From Bacteroidales bacterium UBA5762 (GTDB lineage: Bacteria; Bacteroidota; Bacteroidia; Bacteroidales; TTA-H9), in assembly GCA_002418865.1 (NCBI GenBank), contig DIEY01000031.1, positions 1-15,367 of the forward strand: a stretch of DNA of 15,367 nucleotides, written 5' to 3'. Under the pieces are notes generated by a model. That model was given only the letters and a program-made list of their open reading frames with translations, did not search any database and was not told the DNA's origin. Below are positions 14,076 to 15,367 of this stretch, one piece after another. Positions within the stretch are counted from its first letter, which is position 1. Every line of letters begins with the position of its first letter. The position numbers and the translations under genes are program-made.

Positions 14076-15367
14076 ATGAAAAAAATTCTATTTTTAGGGG
14101 CAACATTAATGATATTCATCTTATCCTCGTATGCGCAGGACAAGGTTATAGAAAAAAGTGGCAAAAAGCCCAAATGGGTCAATGGACTTGTAAAAGATTA
14201 TATCATTGTTTCGGGTACTGGCGCCGACTTACAGTCTGCCCAACAAAATGCGCTTACTATAATAAAACAACAAATCGTTTCTGCAGTTGCCGAAAATGTT
14301 AAGTCAACTTCCACCCTGCACACAGAAGAAGCCAACTACAACAACAACGTAAATATCTTTCTTGAGAAATATGCCTCGACTACTAATACTCAATCGGGAA
14401 AAGTACCTTTCTTACAGGGTATTTCACTGTCAAAGGCCGAAGAATATTACTGGGAAAAGCTTAAACGACCCAATAAAACCATCACCTATATCTATCATAT
14501 TAAATACCCTTTCTCTGAATTCGAGCTTAAAAAACTGGTGAGCGATTTTAGAATGTACGATAGAAAATTGACTTTTCAACTCGAAAGACTTTTGCAACAA
14601 ATAGATTCGGTACAAACCGTTGAACAAATAGAAGGCAACATGGCCCAATTGGCCAGCTTAAAAGATTACTTCATGGATGCACGTCAGGATCAGTGTAATC
14701 TGGGAATCTCCCAATATCGTTCACTTTTGAATTCCATCGAATTGGTAGAACTGGAAAGCCAACTGAGCGAATTGAAGTATTACCTGCGCTTAGGCAATCG
14801 ACCCATCTCAACCTCTAAAAAACCAATAGTGAGATCAGAATGTGCAAGAATTGGTTCGATTATAAATAATGCCGACAATGTCATTATTCAATACGATTAC
14901 GAGAATTGCTACGAAGACCCTGAAAATAGCATACTCGTAAAATACCACTTTGGAACAACCGACGTGCAAAAACTATTTTATTTTGATGTAACCGCCAGCA
15001 AAACTTCTATTTTCCTAAGCGATCCTTTGCATTTTAAAAGCATCCTTAAAGACGATAATACAGTCACTAAAGCCGTGCTCGATCTTACACTTCAATCTAA
15101 ATATGATTCTCCCTTTGCCATTGAGAAAGTTGTTATAGAATGGAAAGGCTTGTCTCCCATTATCATCGACAACATACAACAAAATTTTAAAGGTAAAGGC
15201 AGCCATAATTTAAGACTGAATATTAATCAGCCCATTAGCATAAAGGAAACCTCGGCATTAGGGAAAACTCTTCCGGTGGTCTCGGGCTATATTTACTACA
15301 GGTCGTCTGCTAATGGCGAATTAATGAGCTACCGTATATACAACCAAAGCTACACAACCGACTGGTA
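14076..15367 (+). CDS. Exported LPP20-like protein, 3' partial
   Basis: The frame from ATG 14076 is open without stops to the window edge (430 complete codons), so the protein is truncated by the window, not by mutation. It has a signal peptide (hydrophobic residues ~4-18, ending SSYAQ at 18-22). After it comes KPKWVNGLVKDYIIVSGTGA, with glycines and spaced alanines into the next helix (LQSAQQNALTIIKQQI), the LPP20/FlgT-N-like opening also seen in the upstream genes. Residues ~165-250 are helical and heptad-like (LERLLQQIDSVQTVEQIEGN). The rest is beta-rich. It begins 109 bp after the previous stop codon and past a strong terminator, so it probably has its own promoter, although only imperfect TAnnTTTG-like sequence (around 14042-14049) is visible. 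No specific function can be given. Confidence 0.85.
   Translation, partial: MKKILFLGATLMIFILSSYAQDKVIEKSGKKPKWVNGLVKDYIIVSGTGADLQSAQQNALTIIKQQIVSAVAENVKSTSTLHTEEANYNNNVNIFLEKYASTTNTQSGKVPFLQGISLSKAEEYYWEKLKRPNKTITYIYHIKYPFSEFELKKLVSDFRMYDRKLTFQLERLLQQIDSVQTVEQIEGNMAQLASLKDYFMDARQDQCNLGISQYRSLLNSIELVELESQLSELKYYLRLGNRPISTSKKPIVRSECARIGSIINNADNVIIQYDYENCYEDPENSILVKYHFGTTDVQKLFYFDVTASKTSIFLSDPLHFKSILKDDNTVTKAVLDLTLQSKYDSPFAIEKVVIEWKGLSPIIIDNIQQNFKGKGSHNLRLNINQPISIKETSALGKTLPVVSGYIYYRSSANGELMSYRIYNQSYTTDW

Overview
The window is AT-rich chromosomal DNA from a member of the Bacteroidota. Four things point there: a C-terminal type IX secretion (T9SS) sorting domain on the first protein, promoter-like TAnnTTTG boxes instead of a classical -10, start codons without clear Shine-Dalgarno sequences, and protein families typical of that phylum (TPR-CHAT proteins, ECF sigma factors with TPR-bearing anti-sigma-like partners, NamZ/DUF1343, DUF6175-like proteins). 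I cannot name a genus. No RNA genes, insertion sequences, CRISPR arrays or phage genes were seen.

Layout. (1) 1-663: the 3' end of a secreted protein with a cohesin-like domain and T9SS tail, closed by a hairpin terminator. (2) 867-5579: a large TPR-CHAT protease-like membrane protein on the plus strand meets, tail to tail with 2 bp between stop codons, a minus-strand pair encoding an ECF sigma factor and a single-pass anti-sigma-like TPR protein whose genes overlap by 11 bp. (3) 5835-8576: a two-gene peptidoglycan-recycling unit, a NamZ-type exo-beta-N-acetylmuramidase followed 6 bp later by a sodium:solute symporter, with an AT-rich hairpin at the end. (4) 8577-9079: an AT-rich spacer with a 30-bp perfect inverted repeat. 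(5) 9080-14030: five same-strand genes, all with export signals and ending at a strong terminator. They encode an FlgT-C-like protein fused to a predicted beta-barrel, a small GxG/alanine-rich protein, a DUF6175-like protein, a cysteine-rich protein and an LPP20-like lipoprotein. (6) 14076-end: a sixth related exported protein, truncated by the window edge; it is open to the end.

How the genes may work together. The TPR-CHAT/sigma/anti-sigma set looks like a signalling module in which a peptidase-like sensor could act on a membrane anti-sigma factor to free a sigma factor. The logic resembles Craspase (TPR-CHAT Csx29, Csx30 and a sigma factor), but no CRISPR components are present here. The 9080-15367 locus appears to spread domains reminiscent of flagellar FlgT/LPP20/CsgG-type outer-membrane proteins over separate exported proteins in a phylum that generally lacks flagella. 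I read it as an uncharacterised envelope assembly. Both readings are inferences from sequence and family knowledge; no database search was possible.
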